Origin: Aquimonas sp964586455 | GTDB taxonomy: Bacteria > Pseudomonadota > Gammaproteobacteria > Xanthomonadales > Xanthomonadaceae | Assembly (NCBI GenBank): GCA_964586455.1 | Contig: CAZPHV010000018.1 | Coordinates: 1 to 64,000, forward strand | Length of the DNA: 64,000 bases | Direction: 5' to 3' | Shown: positions 1 to 9,223 of the stretch, in pieces | Position numbering within the stretch: position 1 is the first letter of the stretch | Layout: every line of letters starts with the position of its first letter | Made by a program: the position numbers and the translations under genes | The notes under the pieces: model-generated | Databases searched by the model: none | What the model was told of the DNA's origin: nothing | What the model saw: the letters and a program-made list of their open reading frames with translations, nothing else

Positions 1-31
1 CGGAATCGAAAAGAGAAATTCTGGGGAGACC

Positions 32-53
32 TCAGGCCAGGGCCCACCCTATG
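32..53 (+). repeat. GGTGGGCC-family palindrome, truncated copy
   Basis: This is a partial copy, lacking its first bases, of the palindrome that recurs through the window (arms GGTGGGCC and GGCCCACC around an AG or CT centre, with CTAT on one side). It lies just upstream of the response regulator gene. Nothing else is visible in positions 1-124. Confidence 0.6.
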
Positions 54-124
54 ACCTGAGGATGTGGTGGCTCAGCGCCAACCCCTGGGCGATACAGTGT
101 CGTCGGACCCAAGACGGAGACCCC

Positions 125-787
125 ATGCGCCTGCTTCTGATCGAAGACGACAGCCTGCTCGGCGAGGGTCTGCAGGAAGCCCTGAGGCGGGCGGGCTACA
201 CGGTGGACTGGCTGCAGGACGGCCAACACGCGCTGGATGCGCTGCGCGACGGCGGTTTCGATATCGCGGTGCTTGATCTCGGCCTGCCTCGGCTCGACGG
301 TCAGCGGGTGATCCGGCAGGCGCGTGCCGCCGGCGCCACGCTGCCGGTGCTGGTGCTGACCGCGCGCGATGCGGTCGCCCATCGCGTGGAAGCCCTCGAC
401 GGCGGCGCCGATGACTTTCTTGCCAAACCCTTCGACCCGGCCGAACTGCTGGCGCGCCTGCGCGCGCTGCTGCGCCGGCGCGAGGCCGCGCCGCGCATGC
501 AGCTGGCGTTTGCCGGCATCGAGCTCGATCCGGTGCGCTTCGAAGCGAGGCTGAAGGGCCAGCTGCTCGACCTGCCGCGACGCGAGTTCGCGCTGCTGCA
601 TTCGCTGGTCGAGGCCAACGGCCGGGTGGTCTCGCGCGAGCTTATGCAGCAGCGGCTGTACGGCTGGGACGACGACGTCAGCAGCAACACGCTGGAGGTG
701 CTGATCCACCACCTGCGGCGCAAGCTCGGCGCCGAGCGCATATGCACCGTGCGCGGCATCGGCTACCGCCTGCTGGCGCCGGCATGA
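125..787 (+). CDS. OmpR/PhoB-family response regulator, QseB/PmrA-like
   Basis: This is the DNA-binding response regulator of a two-component system, 220 residues. The N-terminal receiver domain (about 1-115) shows the acidic pair in LLIEDD, the phospho-acceptor Asp51 in VLDLGLP, the switch Thr in LTAR and the conserved Lys in LAKPF. The C-terminal half (about 125-218) is a winged helix of the OmpR type, ending in RGIGYRL. I placed the start at the ATG directly before RLLLIEDD because the open frame upstream has no family similarity. The stop overlaps the start of the sensor kinase gene by four bases, so the pair is translationally coupled. It resembles QseB, PmrA and TctD; the signal cannot be read from the sequence. 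The neighbouring copper pump is convergent, which is weak support for metal sensing. Confidence 0.93.
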   Translation: MRLLLIEDDSLLGEGLQEALRRAGYTVDWLQDGQHALDALRDGGFDIAVLDLGLPRLDGQRVIRQARAAGATLPVLVLTARDAVAHRVEALDGGADDFLAKPFDPAELLARLRALLRRREAAPRMQLAFAGIELDPVRFEARLKGQLLDLPRREFALLHSLVEANGRVVSRELMQQRLYGWDDDVSSNTLEVLIHHLRRKLGAERICTVRGIGYRLLAPA

Positions 788-2166
788 GGACGCTGTGGAA
801 GCCGCTGTTGTTCGGGCTGCTGCTGGCCACGGCGGTGGCCGGCGCCGTGAGTACCTGGGTGAGCTGGCGGGCCGCGCACGTTGAGGTCGACGAGCTGCTT
901 GATGCCGAGCTGTCGCAGTCGGTGCGTGGCCTGGCGGTGCTGGCCGAAGGCTTGCTCGACGAAGCTGCCGCCCCCGCCGAGCCGCGCCTGCTGCCGGCCT
1001 GGCAGGGCGCCATGGAGCAGCTGGGAGCGGCCGCCACTGGTGCGCGCGGGCATGCCTACGAGCGTCTGCGTCGCTACTACCTGTGGCGCGACGGCCGCCT
1101 GCTGCTGCGCTCGGAAGAGGCGCCCGAGCTGACGCCCGAGGCGGCGATCGAGGGGTTCGGCGAGGTCCAGGTGGGCGATCGCGTCTGGCGCAGTTTCCGT
1201 CTCGACGGCGCCGATGGCCTGCGCGTGCTGGGCATGGAGCCGCTGCACGTGCGCGACCACATCAGCGCCGAGATCGCCCGCGGCATGTTTTGGCCGCTGC
1301 TGCTGGAGCTGCCGCTGATGGGTCTGATGATCTGGCTGGTCGTGCGCATGGGCAGCCGTTCGCTGCGGCGCATCGCCCGCGCGGTGTCGGCGCAGGCCGG
1401 TGACCAGCTGCAGCCGATCGAGCGTACCCGCGTGCCGGTCGAGATCCACGGCCTGGTCGATGCCATCAACGATCTGCTTGGCCGCGTCGATGAAACCCTG
1501 CGCCGTGAGCGTCGCTTCATCGACGAGGCCGCGCACGAGCTGCGCACGCCTGTGGCCGGCATGCGGCTGCATCTGTCGAACCTGATCGAGGCCGAGGACA
1601 ACGCCGCCCGCGCACGGGCCCTGGCGCAGATCCAGCGCGCGCAGTCGCGGCTGGAGCGTGGCGTCGCCCAGCTGTTGACCCTGAGCCGGCTCGGCCCGGG
1701 TGCCCCGCTGCCGCAGCCTCAGCGAGTCGACCTGTCCGCGCAGCTGCCCGGATGGTTGGCGGAATGGATCGACGCAGGGCTGGCCAACGACGACGAGCTG
1801 GAGCTGATCGCCGAGCCCGGCTGCGCGATCGCGATCGACCCCGAACAGCTGCAGGTACTGCTGCGCAACCTGGTGGACAACGCGTTGCGCCACGGCGGCC
1901 GGCCGGCACAGGTCCGGATCGAGGTCGGACGGCACGCGAACGAAGTCCGCCTCGCCGTCGAGGACGCCGGCCCGGGCCTGCCGCCCGACGAGCGCGCGCG
2001 CGTGCTCGACCCCTTCTACCGCCCGCCGGGCACGCAGGCCGACGGCAGCGGGCTCGGCCTGTCGATCGTCGCCCGCATCGTCGAGCTGTCCGGCGCACAG
2101 CTCAGCCTGGGCGCGGGGCGTGCGGGCCGTGGGCTGCGCGTGCAGATCGCCTGGCCGGCGCGGTGA
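784..2166 (+). CDS. Sensor histidine kinase, QseC/PmrB-like
   Basis: This inner-membrane histidine kinase of 460 residues is the partner of the preceding regulator. A first membrane helix (about 5-27) is followed by a periplasmic sensor segment of about 140 residues and a second helix (about 170-190). A HAMP-like linker leads to the dimerisation domain with the phospho-acceptor His251 in AAHELRTP. The ATPase domain carries the N box (NLVDNALRHG), G1 box (VEDAGPGLP) and G2 box (DGSGLGLSIV). The start overlaps the regulator stop as ATGA. The length and two-helix layout match the QseC/PmrB/TctE group. The periplasmic domain shows no obvious metal-binding Cys or His cluster, so a copper-sensing role is not supported by residues. 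Confidence 0.93.
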   Translation: MRTLWKPLLFGLLLATAVAGAVSTWVSWRAAHVEVDELLDAELSQSVRGLAVLAEGLLDEAAAPAEPRLLPAWQGAMEQLGAAATGARGHAYERLRRYYLWRDGRLLLRSEEAPELTPEAAIEGFGEVQVGDRVWRSFRLDGADGLRVLGMEPLHVRDHISAEIARGMFWPLLLELPLMGLMIWLVVRMGSRSLRRIARAVSAQAGDQLQPIERTRVPVEIHGLVDAINDLLGRVDETLRRERRFIDEAAHELRTPVAGMRLHLSNLIEAEDNAARARALAQIQRAQSRLERGVAQLLTLSRLGPGAPLPQPQRVDLSAQLPGWLAEWIDAGLANDDELELIAEPGCAIAIDPEQLQVLLRNLVDNALRHGGRPAQVRIEVGRHANEVRLAVEDAGPGLPPDERARVLDPFYRPPGTQADGSGLGLSIVARIVELSGAQLSLGAGRAGRGLRVQIAWPAR

Positions 2167-2223
2167 GCGCGCTGGCAGGCGCAACCCGGGGGTTGCCGAG
2201 AGCCGGGCATCTGCCGAGTTGAA

Positions 2224-3347
2224 TAGGGTGGGCCCTGGCCCACCATGAGACCCACGTTCGCCCCGGTCATCGCTGTCGAAGGCACGGGTCGCAAGGCCTT
2301 GGGAGCGGGGTGTTGCGACACCGGGGCGAGCATCCACGCCACGGTGGGCCAGGGCCCACCCTATGCGGAATACGCGCCTGGCTAGCCGTCAGACATACGC
2401 GGATGCCGATCATCGTGACCTGTGCGGGTTCGCTGCCACGCCCGTAGGGTGGGCCCTGGCCCACCATGAGCCCCACGCTCGCCCCGGTCATCGCTGTTGA
2501 AGGCACNNNNNNNNNNNNNNNNNNNNNNNNNNNNNNNNNNNNNNNNNNNNNNNNNNNNNNNNNNNNNNNNNNNNNNNNNNNNNNNNNNNNNNNNNNNNNN
2601 NNNNNNGGGTCGCAAGGCCTTAGGAGCGGGGTGTTGCGACACCGGGGCGAGCATCCACGCCGCGGTGGGCCAGGGCCCACCCTATGCGCAATACGCGCCT
2701 GGCTAGCCGTCAGGCATACGCGGATGCCAATCATCGTGCCCAGTGCGGGCTCGCCGCCACGCCCATAGGGTGGGCCCTGGCCCACCAAGAGCCCGACGCT
2801 CGCCCCGGTCATCGCTGTCGAAGGCACGGGTCGCAAGGCCTTAGGAGCGGGGTGTTGCGACACCGGGGCGAGCATCCACGCCACGGTGGGCCAGAGCCCA
2901 CCCTATGCGGAATACGCGCCTGCCTAGCCGTCAGGCATACGCGGATGCCGATCATCGTGCCCAGTGCGGGCTCGCCGCCACGCCCATAGGGTGGGCCCCG
3001 GCCCACCAAGAGCCCGATTTCGCCCCGGTCATCGCTGTTGAGGGCTCGGGTCGCAAGGCTGTGGGAGCGGGGTGTTGCGACACCGGGGCGAGCATCCACG
3101 CCACGGTGGGCCAGGGCCCACCCTATGCGGAATACGCGCCTGGCTAGCCGTCAGGCATACGCGGATGCCGATCATCGTGACTTGTGCGGGCTCGCCGCCA
3201 CGCCCATAGGGTGGGCCCTGGCCCACCATGAGACCGACGTTCGCCGCGGTCATCGCTGTCGAAGGCACGGGTCGCGAGGCCGAGGGAGCGGGGCAGTGCG
3301 ACACCGGGGCGAGCATCCACGCCACGGTGGGCCAGGGCCCACCCTAT
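2224..3347. repeat. Tandem array of ~221-bp units carrying inverted palindrome pairs
   Basis: About 4.6 direct copies of a 221-bp unit begin at 2224, 2445, 2766, 2987 and 3207 (the last spacing is 220, and the second unit contains the 100-base N gap). Each unit begins with one palindrome in the CCCTGG orientation and contains a second about 118 bp later in the opposite CCAGGG orientation, so a unit is a BIME-like inverted pair plus two spacers. Units differ by scattered substitutions. The last palindrome runs into the stop codon of the copper pump gene. I see no gene between 2167 and 3343; the short open frames here are translations of the repeat. Confidence 0.9.
2507..2606. other. Assembly gap of 100 N
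   Basis: Exactly 100 N bases interrupt the second array unit. The sequence before the gap (ending GAAGGCAC) and after it (GGGTCGCAAGGCC) is contiguous in the intact units. Removing the Ns restores a 221-bp unit, so the gap looks like a scaffolding placeholder inside an unresolved repeat, and the true number of units is unknown. Confidence 0.95.
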
Positions 3348-6300
3348 GGCTTCAACCTCCACCCCAGCCAGATCCGGTAGATCGCCGGAATCAGCAGCAG
3401 CGACAGCAGCGGTGCGCTGAGCATGCCGCCGAGCATCGGCGCTGCGATGCGCTGCATGGTGGCCGCACCGGCGCCGTCGCTGAGCAGGATCGGGGTCAGG
3501 CCGACCAGCAGGGTCAGCACGGTCATCGCCTTGGGCCGCACCCGTTGCACCGCGCCTTCTTCCAGCGCGGCGTCGAGTTCGGCCAGGTTGCCCAATCGGC
3601 CGCGGCTGTGTGCACGTTCGACAGCCTGCGAAAGGTACAGCAGCATGACAACCCCGAACTCGGCAGCGACGCCAAACAGGGCGAGGAAGCCGACCACCAC
3701 CGCTACCGACATCGAGTAGTCCAGCGCCCACAGCAGCCACAGGCCACCGACCACCGACAGCGGCGCGGTCAACAGCACGATCAGGGCGTCCGGCCAGCGT
3801 CGGAATACCAGGTACAGCAGCACCAGGATGATGCCCAGCGCCGCCGGAATGGCCAGGCTCAGGCGCTCGCCCGCACGCAGCAGCGACTCGTACTGGCCGG
3901 TCCAGCCAAGGCTGACGCCCGGCGGCAGCCTGACTCGTTCGGTCAGCGCTGCGTCCGCCGCGCGCATCGTGCCCAGCAGGTCGCGGGTGTCAGTGTCGAC
4001 GAACACCCAGGCGGTGAGCCGCGCGTTCTCGCTGCGGATCATCGCCGGTGCGACCACCAGCTCGATGTCGGCCAGCCGGCCCAACGGCACCTGCACGCCC
4101 GAAGGCGTGACCACGCCAAGCTCGGCGAGGGCCTCGGGGGTGTCGCGCACGTCCTGCGGCAGCCGCATCGCCACCGGAAACCGGCGCCGACCCTCGTAGG
4201 CCGTCGCGATCGGCGTGCCGCCCACGGCCTCGCCCAGCCAGGCCATGAAGTCCTGCATCTCGACGCCGTAGCGGGCGAGGTCTTCGCGGCGCGGGCGGAT
4301 CTCCAGGCTGCGCGCCTGCGCGCCGCGGTCGGCAAAGGCCGAGCGGATGCCGGGCACACCGATCAGCGCGGCCTCGACTTCGGTGGCGATGCGGGTGAGC
4401 TGCTGCAGATCGTCGCCGGCAATCCTTACCCCAAGCGGCGTGCGCAGACCGGTCGACTGCATATCAATACGCGTGCGGATCGGCTGCACCCAGGCATTGG
4501 TCAGGCCGGGGATGCGCAGGCGCGCGTCGAGTTCGGCGATCAGGTCGTCCATCGTCAGGTCGGCCCGCCATTCCGACTCGGGCTTGAGCCGGATCGTGGT
4601 TTCGATCATCGACAGCGGCGCGGGGTCGGTGGCGCTGTCGGCGCGGCCGATCTTCCCGAACACGGTGTCGACTTCGGGGGTCTGCCGGATCAGCCGACTG
4701 GTCTGCTGCAGCAGCTCCTGCGCCTTGCCGGGCGAGAGCTCGGGCAGGGTGGTCGGCATGTACATCAGGTCGCCTTCCTCAAGCTCGGGCATGAACTCGC
4801 TGCCGAGTTGGCGCAGGGGAATGAGCGCCGTCGCCGCCAGCAGCAGGCTGATGAGCACGGCCAGCCAGGGCGCGTGCAGCACGCCGCGCAGCACCGGGCG
4901 GTACATTGCAATCAGGGTGCGCGACAGCAGTTGCTCGTTCTCACCGCGAATGCGCCCGCGCACGCACAGGGCCATCAGCACCGGGCCGAGCGTCACCGCC
5001 AGCACCGCGGCAGCCAGCATCGCCCAGGTCTTGGTCCAGGCCAGTGGCGCGAACATGCGGCCCTCCTGCGCTTCCAGCAGGAACACCGGCAGAAAACTCA
5101 GTGCGATGATGAGCAGCGACACGAACACCGCCGGGCCCACTTCGACGGCGGCCTCGGCGACCAGGCGCAGTCGCTCGGGTTCGTCGGGCTCGCGGCCTGT
5201 GTCTTCGCGGAAATGTTCGATGCGCTTGTGGGCGTTCTCGACCAGAACAATCGCCGCATCGACCATCGCGCCGATCGCGATCGCGATGCCGCCCAGCGAC
5301 ATGATGTTGGCGTTGATGCCCTGCAGACGCATGATCGCCAGCGCCGCCAGCACGCCCAGCGGCAGCAGCAGGGCGGGCACCAGGGCCGAGCGGAAATGGC
5401 CGAGGAACAGCAGGCAGACCAGGCCGACCACGAGGATCTCTTCGATCAGCTTGGTCGAGAGATGGGTTACCGCGCGCTCGATCAGGGCCGAGCGGTCGTA
5501 AGTGGTGACGATCTCCACGCCCGCGGGCAGGCTGGATTTCAGCGCGGCAAGCCGCGCCTCGACCGCCTCGATGACCTCGCGCGCATTGCCGCCGTCGCGC
5601 ATCACCACGATGCCGCCGACCACCTCGCCCTCGCCATTGAGCTCGGCGATGCCCTGACGCGGGCCGGCGCCGAAGCGGATCTCGGCGACATCACCGAGCA
5701 GCACCGGCACGCCGTCGCGCAGCGGCCCGAGCGGGACCTGGGCGAGGTCTTCCAACTTCCGCACGAAGCCGACGCCACGCAGGCTGATCTCGCCCTCGGC
5801 CACCTCGATCAGCGAGCCGCCACGTTCCGCGCCTGCCGCACGAATCCGCGCGGCCACCTCGTCGATACGCAGCCCGTACTGACGCAGGCGCAGTGGATCG
5901 ATGATGGCCTGGTACTGGCGCTCCATGCCGCCGACCGTGGCGACCTCGGATACGCCGGGCAGGGTCTGCAGCTCCAGTTTAAGGAACCAGTCCTGCAGCG
6001 CGCGCAGCTCGGACAGATCGTTACGCCCGCTGCGATCAACCAGGGCGTACTGGTAGACCCAGCCGACCCCGCTGGCGTCCGGGCCGAGCGCGGGCTCGAC
6101 CGCCTCGGGCAGCTCGGCGCGGGCCTGGCTCAGATACTCCAGTACCCGCGAGCGCGCCCAATAGGGATCGGTTCCGTCCTCGAACAACACGTAGAGGAAG
6201 GAGTCTCCAGTCATCGAAAAACCGCGCACATGGCGCGCGCCGGGCACGGCGAGCAGGCGCGAAGCCAGCGGATAGGTGATCTGGTCCTCGACCAGCTGCG

Positions 6301-6472
6301 GCGACTGCCCCGGCCATTCGGTGCGCACGGTGACCTGCACGTCGGAGAGATCGGGAATTGCATCCACCGGCAGGGTGCGAGCGGCCTGGATCGCGGCCAG
6401 GGTCAGCAGCAGCGACAGCAGCAGCACCAACCCGCGATTGGCCAGCGAGGCGCGGATGATTGCGGCGATCAT
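3344..6472 (-). CDS. cusA: CusA-type heavy-metal RND efflux pump, Cu(I)/Ag(I)
   Basis: This is the inner-membrane proton-driven pump of a tripartite copper/silver exporter, 1042 residues, close to the length of E. coli CusA. The methionine triad that binds Cu(I)/Ag(I) in CusA (573, 623, 672) is present at Met572 (MYMPTTLP), Met622 (PLSMIETT) and Met671 (TRIDMQST). Membrane helix 4 keeps the proton-relay Asp and Glu in GAMVDAAIVLVENA. The protein starts with a helix typical of RND pumps and has the two large periplasmic loops. Its stop codon TAG lies inside a palindromic repeat. The adaptor gene is upstream on the same strand but separated by 375 bp of repeats. No outer-membrane CusC-type gene is present in the window. 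Confidence 0.95.
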   Translation of the reverse strand: MIAAIIRASLANRGLVLLLSLLLTLAAIQAARTLPVDAIPDLSDVQVTVRTEWPGQSPQLVEDQITYPLASRLLAVPGARHVRGFSMTGDSFLYVLFEDGTDPYWARSRVLEYLSQARAELPEAVEPALGPDASGVGWVYQYALVDRSGRNDLSELRALQDWFLKLELQTLPGVSEVATVGGMERQYQAIIDPLRLRQYGLRIDEVAARIRAAGAERGGSLIEVAEGEISLRGVGFVRKLEDLAQVPLGPLRDGVPVLLGDVAEIRFGAGPRQGIAELNGEGEVVGGIVVMRDGGNAREVIEAVEARLAALKSSLPAGVEIVTTYDRSALIERAVTHLSTKLIEEILVVGLVCLLFLGHFRSALVPALLLPLGVLAALAIMRLQGINANIMSLGGIAIAIGAMVDAAIVLVENAHKRIEHFREDTGREPDEPERLRLVAEAAVEVGPAVFVSLLIIALSFLPVFLLEAQEGRMFAPLAWTKTWAMLAAAVLAVTLGPVLMALCVRGRIRGENEQLLSRTLIAMYRPVLRGVLHAPWLAVLISLLLAATALIPLRQLGSEFMPELEEGDLMYMPTTLPELSPGKAQELLQQTSRLIRQTPEVDTVFGKIGRADSATDPAPLSMIETTIRLKPESEWRADLTMDDLIAELDARLRIPGLTNAWVQPIRTRIDMQSTGLRTPLGVRIAGDDLQQLTRIATEVEAALIGVPGIRSAFADRGAQARSLEIRPRREDLARYGVEMQDFMAWLGEAVGGTPIATAYEGRRRFPVAMRLPQDVRDTPEALAELGVVTPSGVQVPLGRLADIELVVAPAMIRSENARLTAWVFVDTDTRDLLGTMRAADAALTERVRLPPGVSLGWTGQYESLLRAGERLSLAIPAALGIILVLLYLVFRRWPDALIVLLTAPLSVVGGLWLLWALDYSMSVAVVVGFLALFGVAAEFGVVMLLYLSQAVERAHSRGRLGNLAELDAALEEGAVQRVRPKAMTVLTLLVGLTPILLSDGAGAATMQRIAAPMLGGMLSAPLLSLLLIPAIYRIWLGWRLKP

Positions 6473-6847
6473 GGCTGGGCCCTACGAGCCGGGATTCGGG
6501 ATTCGGGATTCGGGATTCGTAGAGCGCGCCAGGGCGACTGCCAGGCCGTGTGCATGCTCTTTGTAGGAGCCTGCTTGCAGGCGACCGCAGCCTGCGTCTT
6601 GCGAGCCGGGATTCGGGATTCGGGATTCGGGATTCGTAGAGCGCGCCAGGGCCGTTGCGATTCGCAGTACCTGCTCTCTGTAGGAGCCTGCTTGCAGGCG
6701 ACCGAAGCCTCCGCCCAGCCCTCACCTTGCGAGTCGCGAGCGAACTCGCTCCTACAAACTGCCGGTCTTGGCGGAACCACGGCGACAGTCGTCGGAGCCA
6801 GATCTCTGCTTCTTAAACGAACTGTGGTGCCGCAACCTGTCGATGCC
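6473..6847. repeat. Repeat-filled spacer: GAATCCC heptamers, REP hairpins, 117-bp duplication
   Basis: The spacer between the CusB-like and CusA genes is built of repeats. A run of about four GGGATTC heptamers at 6489-6518 recurs at 6606-6635, and the whole block (heptamers, a GTAGAGCGCGCCAGGG segment and a TGTAGGAGCCTGCTTGCAGG hairpin) is duplicated with a period of 117 bp (6486 and 6603). A third hairpin of the GCGAGCGAACTCGCTC type lies at 6730-6760. No gene is supported. Confidence 0.85.
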
Positions 6848-8350
6848 TCAATGCGCATGACCCGCCTCCAGTCGCTGCAGACCGGCGCGGAGCGCGGCTT
6901 CGGAATCGAGCAGGAACTGCGCCGACACGACCACCTGATCGCCTTCGTTCAAGCCATGCACGATCTGGGTGCGGCCGTCGACGCGCAGGCCGGCGTGCAC
7001 TTCGGCCACGCGGAAGCGGCCCTCGCCGGCATCGAGCACCACGCGCTCGCCGTCGGCGGTACGGATCACCGCCTCGCTGGGCACCGTCAGCACCGGCTCG
7101 CCTTCCTCGCCGCGCAGGCGAGCCTCCATGTACTGGCCGACCCGCAGCAGGCCGCGGCGGTTCGGCACCGGCACGCGCAGCTGCACGGTGCGGGTCATTG
7201 CGTCCTGACTCGGGTAGACGTAGCTGACCTCGCCGCGCCACAGCCGATCCGGCTGATTGGGCAGATTGAGTGCGACAAAGATCGTGCCGCTGCCGAGGCG
7301 TTCGAGCTCTTCGGGGAAGACCGCAACCTTGACCCAGAGCTCACTCAGGTCGGTGATTTCCAGCACCACCGTGGAGGGTTCGACGTACATGCCGTGGCGC
7401 ACGTCCAACGCCGTCACAACGCCGCTGGAGGGCGCCAGCACCGGCACCCGCTGCAGCGAGCTGCCGCGCTGGGCCAGAGCCGCGATGAAGTCATCGTCGA
7501 CGCCCAGTCGACGCAGGCGCTCGCCGGCCGAGCGCTGCGCACGCGACCCGGCACCGCCCGAGCGCAGCGCGATCAGGTAATCCTCCTGCGCGGCGACCAG
7601 ATCCGGCGCGTACAGCTCCATCAGCACCTGACCGCGGCTGACGCGCTCGCCCAGCGCATGCACGCGCAGGGTCTCGACCCAGCCGGGCACACGCGTGTGC
7701 ACGTGGCGGATGCGGTGCTGGTCAGCCACCACCTCGGCCGGCGCGCGCACCCGCGGCGACAGCACCCGACGCTCGACCGCAGCGGTGCGGACGCCCAGCG
7801 CCTGGCGCAGGCCCCCGTCAACTTCGATCACAGGAGCCGCTTGCGCCGCGCCGCGGCTGCGCGCGACCAGCGCCATGCCGCAGATCGGGCAGTTGCTGGG
7901 CGTCTCGCTGGTGATCTGCGGATGCATCGGGCAGACGTAGAGCGCAGCCGCTGCTGCTGCGGTGCCGGGCAGGGCAGCGGCGCTGGCGGCGGCGGGCAGA
8001 CCGCCGTTCATCGGCTGCGCAGGCGTGGCGTCTGCATGCGCGGCGTGGCTGGCGTGATCCTCGTGCTCTGCGTTGGCGTGCGTGTCCTGTGAACCCTCTG
8101 CGTGGTTCTGGGCGTCGCCGGAGGACGAGACTGCAGCGTCGGCGCGATTGTCCTGCGCGTGCGGGTGATGCGCGTGCGCGTCGCTCACCGGTGCGCCTGC
8201 GGCGGGAAGGCTGTGGTCGGTCGTCGACGCGGCGCGCGGCTCCTGCGCGGCCGCGAACGGCAGGGCTGGCAGGACAAGGGTGTACAGCGAAAGGGGCAGC
8301 GCGAGCAGTAGGGCGCAGCGACGCTGCGACCGGAAGAAAACAGCGGACAT
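6848..8350 (-). CDS. cusB: CusB-type periplasmic adaptor with N-terminal metal-binding domain
   Basis: This is the membrane-fusion subunit linking the CusA-type pump to an outer-membrane channel, 500 residues. The start is the ATG at MSAVFFRSQRR, preceded by GGAGA; the open frame extends 66 codons further upstream without family features. A signal peptide or anchor (about 8-33) precedes a His/Asp/Glu-rich stretch of about 75 residues (many HAHH, HASH and HAHAD groups) likely to bind metal. A heavy-metal-binding domain follows, with CPMHP and CPICGMAL. The adaptor core comprises lipoyl halves, a helical hairpin and a beta-barrel (VPSEAVI region). It belongs with the small Cys/His protein 41 bp upstream and the pump downstream. 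Confidence 0.93.
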   Translation of the reverse strand: MSAVFFRSQRRCALLLALPLSLYTLVLPALPFAAAQEPRAASTTDHSLPAAGAPVSDAHAHHPHAQDNRADAAVSSSGDAQNHAEGSQDTHANAEHEDHASHAAHADATPAQPMNGGLPAAASAAALPGTAAAAAALYVCPMHPQITSETPSNCPICGMALVARSRGAAQAAPVIEVDGGLRQALGVRTAAVERRVLSPRVRAPAEVVADQHRIRHVHTRVPGWVETLRVHALGERVSRGQVLMELYAPDLVAAQEDYLIALRSGGAGSRAQRSAGERLRRLGVDDDFIAALAQRGSSLQRVPVLAPSSGVVTALDVRHGMYVEPSTVVLEITDLSELWVKVAVFPEELERLGSGTIFVALNLPNQPDRLWRGEVSYVYPSQDAMTRTVQLRVPVPNRRGLLRVGQYMEARLRGEEGEPVLTVPSEAVIRTADGERVVLDAGEGRFRVAEVHAGLRVDGRTQIVHGLNEGDQVVVSAQFLLDSEAALRAGLQRLEAGHAH

Positions 8351-8391
8351 GGGAGATCTCCAGCAACAGGGGCCGGGCGCGGCCCGGCAGC

Positions 8392-8778
8392 TCAGGCGTG
8401 ATGCGCTGGGCTGCTGGAGATCGGAGGTCGCAGATTCGGGGCGCTGCAGGGCGAGGGCGGCACGGTGTGCCTGAAGCCCGGCGCGTGGGTGGGCGACAGC
8501 AGCGGGAGCAGGCTGACGATCTCGACCGGCGGCACCTGTACACGGCACTGCGTGCAGTGGTCGCAGCCTGCCTTGCCGAAGCTGGACGTGCCGCCGACCG
8601 CGTCATCGGATGCGGCCTGAGCGGCGCTCGCGGCTCTGGCGTGCGGACAGTCCGGCATGCCTGCATGCGCGTTCGCATCGCCCGCCGCCTTCGCCGCGAC
8701 TGCCATCGGACAGCCATTGGCCGCCGCGCCGGTAGCGAGGCAGAGCATCAGCAGCAGGGTGAGCAGACGGCGCAGCAT
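8392..8778 (-). CDS. Small exported Cys/His-rich protein at the head of the copper operon
   Basis: This is a 128-residue protein of unassigned family. A signal peptide (LLTLLLMLCLATGAAA, about 5-20) precedes short metal-ligand motifs: NGCPM, GMPDCPHA and CDHCTQC. The C-terminal third is Pro- and Ser-rich and ends SSPAHHA. The layout resembles DUF2946-like small proteins found beside copper-resistance genes, but I cannot confirm the family. It lies 41 bp upstream of the CusB-like gene on the same strand, so it is probably the first gene of the operon and may buffer periplasmic copper. The start was taken at the ATG before LRRLLTLL, because upstream translation is low-complexity and unlike a protein. 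Confidence 0.8.
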   Translation of the reverse strand: MLRRLLTLLLMLCLATGAAANGCPMAVAAKAAGDANAHAGMPDCPHARAASAAQAASDDAVGGTSSFGKAGCDHCTQCRVQVPPVEIVSLLPLLSPTHAPGFRHTVPPSPCSAPNLRPPISSSPAHHA

Positions 8779-9223
8779 GGTGCGGATCTTAGCGCTGCAG
8801 GCGTGAACGTGCTCGCGGGCTTCAGCATCCGTGTCGGCAGACCGGGGTGAGGCCAGCGTCGAGCTGCGGTGGGCCAGGGCCCACCCTATGGGCGTCACGC
8901 AGCTCGAACGGTGCTGGGTGTCGGTAGGCCGCCGCCGCAGTCGATCCGTCAGCTCGCGAAGACCGGCAACGCGGCGACCCGCATAGGGTGGGCCCTGGCC
9001 CACCGCTAGCATCGCCGCCATCGAGCAGCTGACGACTGCGCGATGCGCTTGCGGTCGGCGATGAGGCTCTGTGCTGCCTGCGAAAGCGGGGGCACTCCGG
9101 TCCTGCCGATGCGCCTCGTCGACGCGCGCGTGCGGGTACCCTCCATTCCACCCGGGACGACTGCAGCGCACGCCCATGCGGTCTCGGCAAAGGGCGCCAT
9201 GGTTGCAGCCGCGACGCGCGCCT
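8779..9223. other. Intergenic region with an inverted pair of palindromes
   Basis: No gene is supported here. Two GGTGGGCC-family palindromes in opposite orientation lie at 8868-8889 and 8984-9004, about 95 bp apart, the arrangement also seen in the 221-bp array. The promoter of the copper operon should lie just upstream of 8778; I could not pick a convincing -35/-10. Confidence 0.7.

Noticed and set aside
763..2337. Minus-strand open frame of 524 codons
   Set aside because: Antisense to the sensor kinase, which has all family motifs; the other strand has none.
2224..3347. CRISPR array
   Set aside because: The regular spacing suggested it, but the whole 221-bp unit repeats, with no short repeats and unique spacers, and no cas genes are nearby.
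3038..8092. Plus-strand open frame of 1684 codons
   Set aside because: It is antisense to the CusA and CusB genes. Its translation is low-complexity, rich in His, Gln, Arg and Ala, with no domain; GC-biased codon use leaves the opposite strand open.
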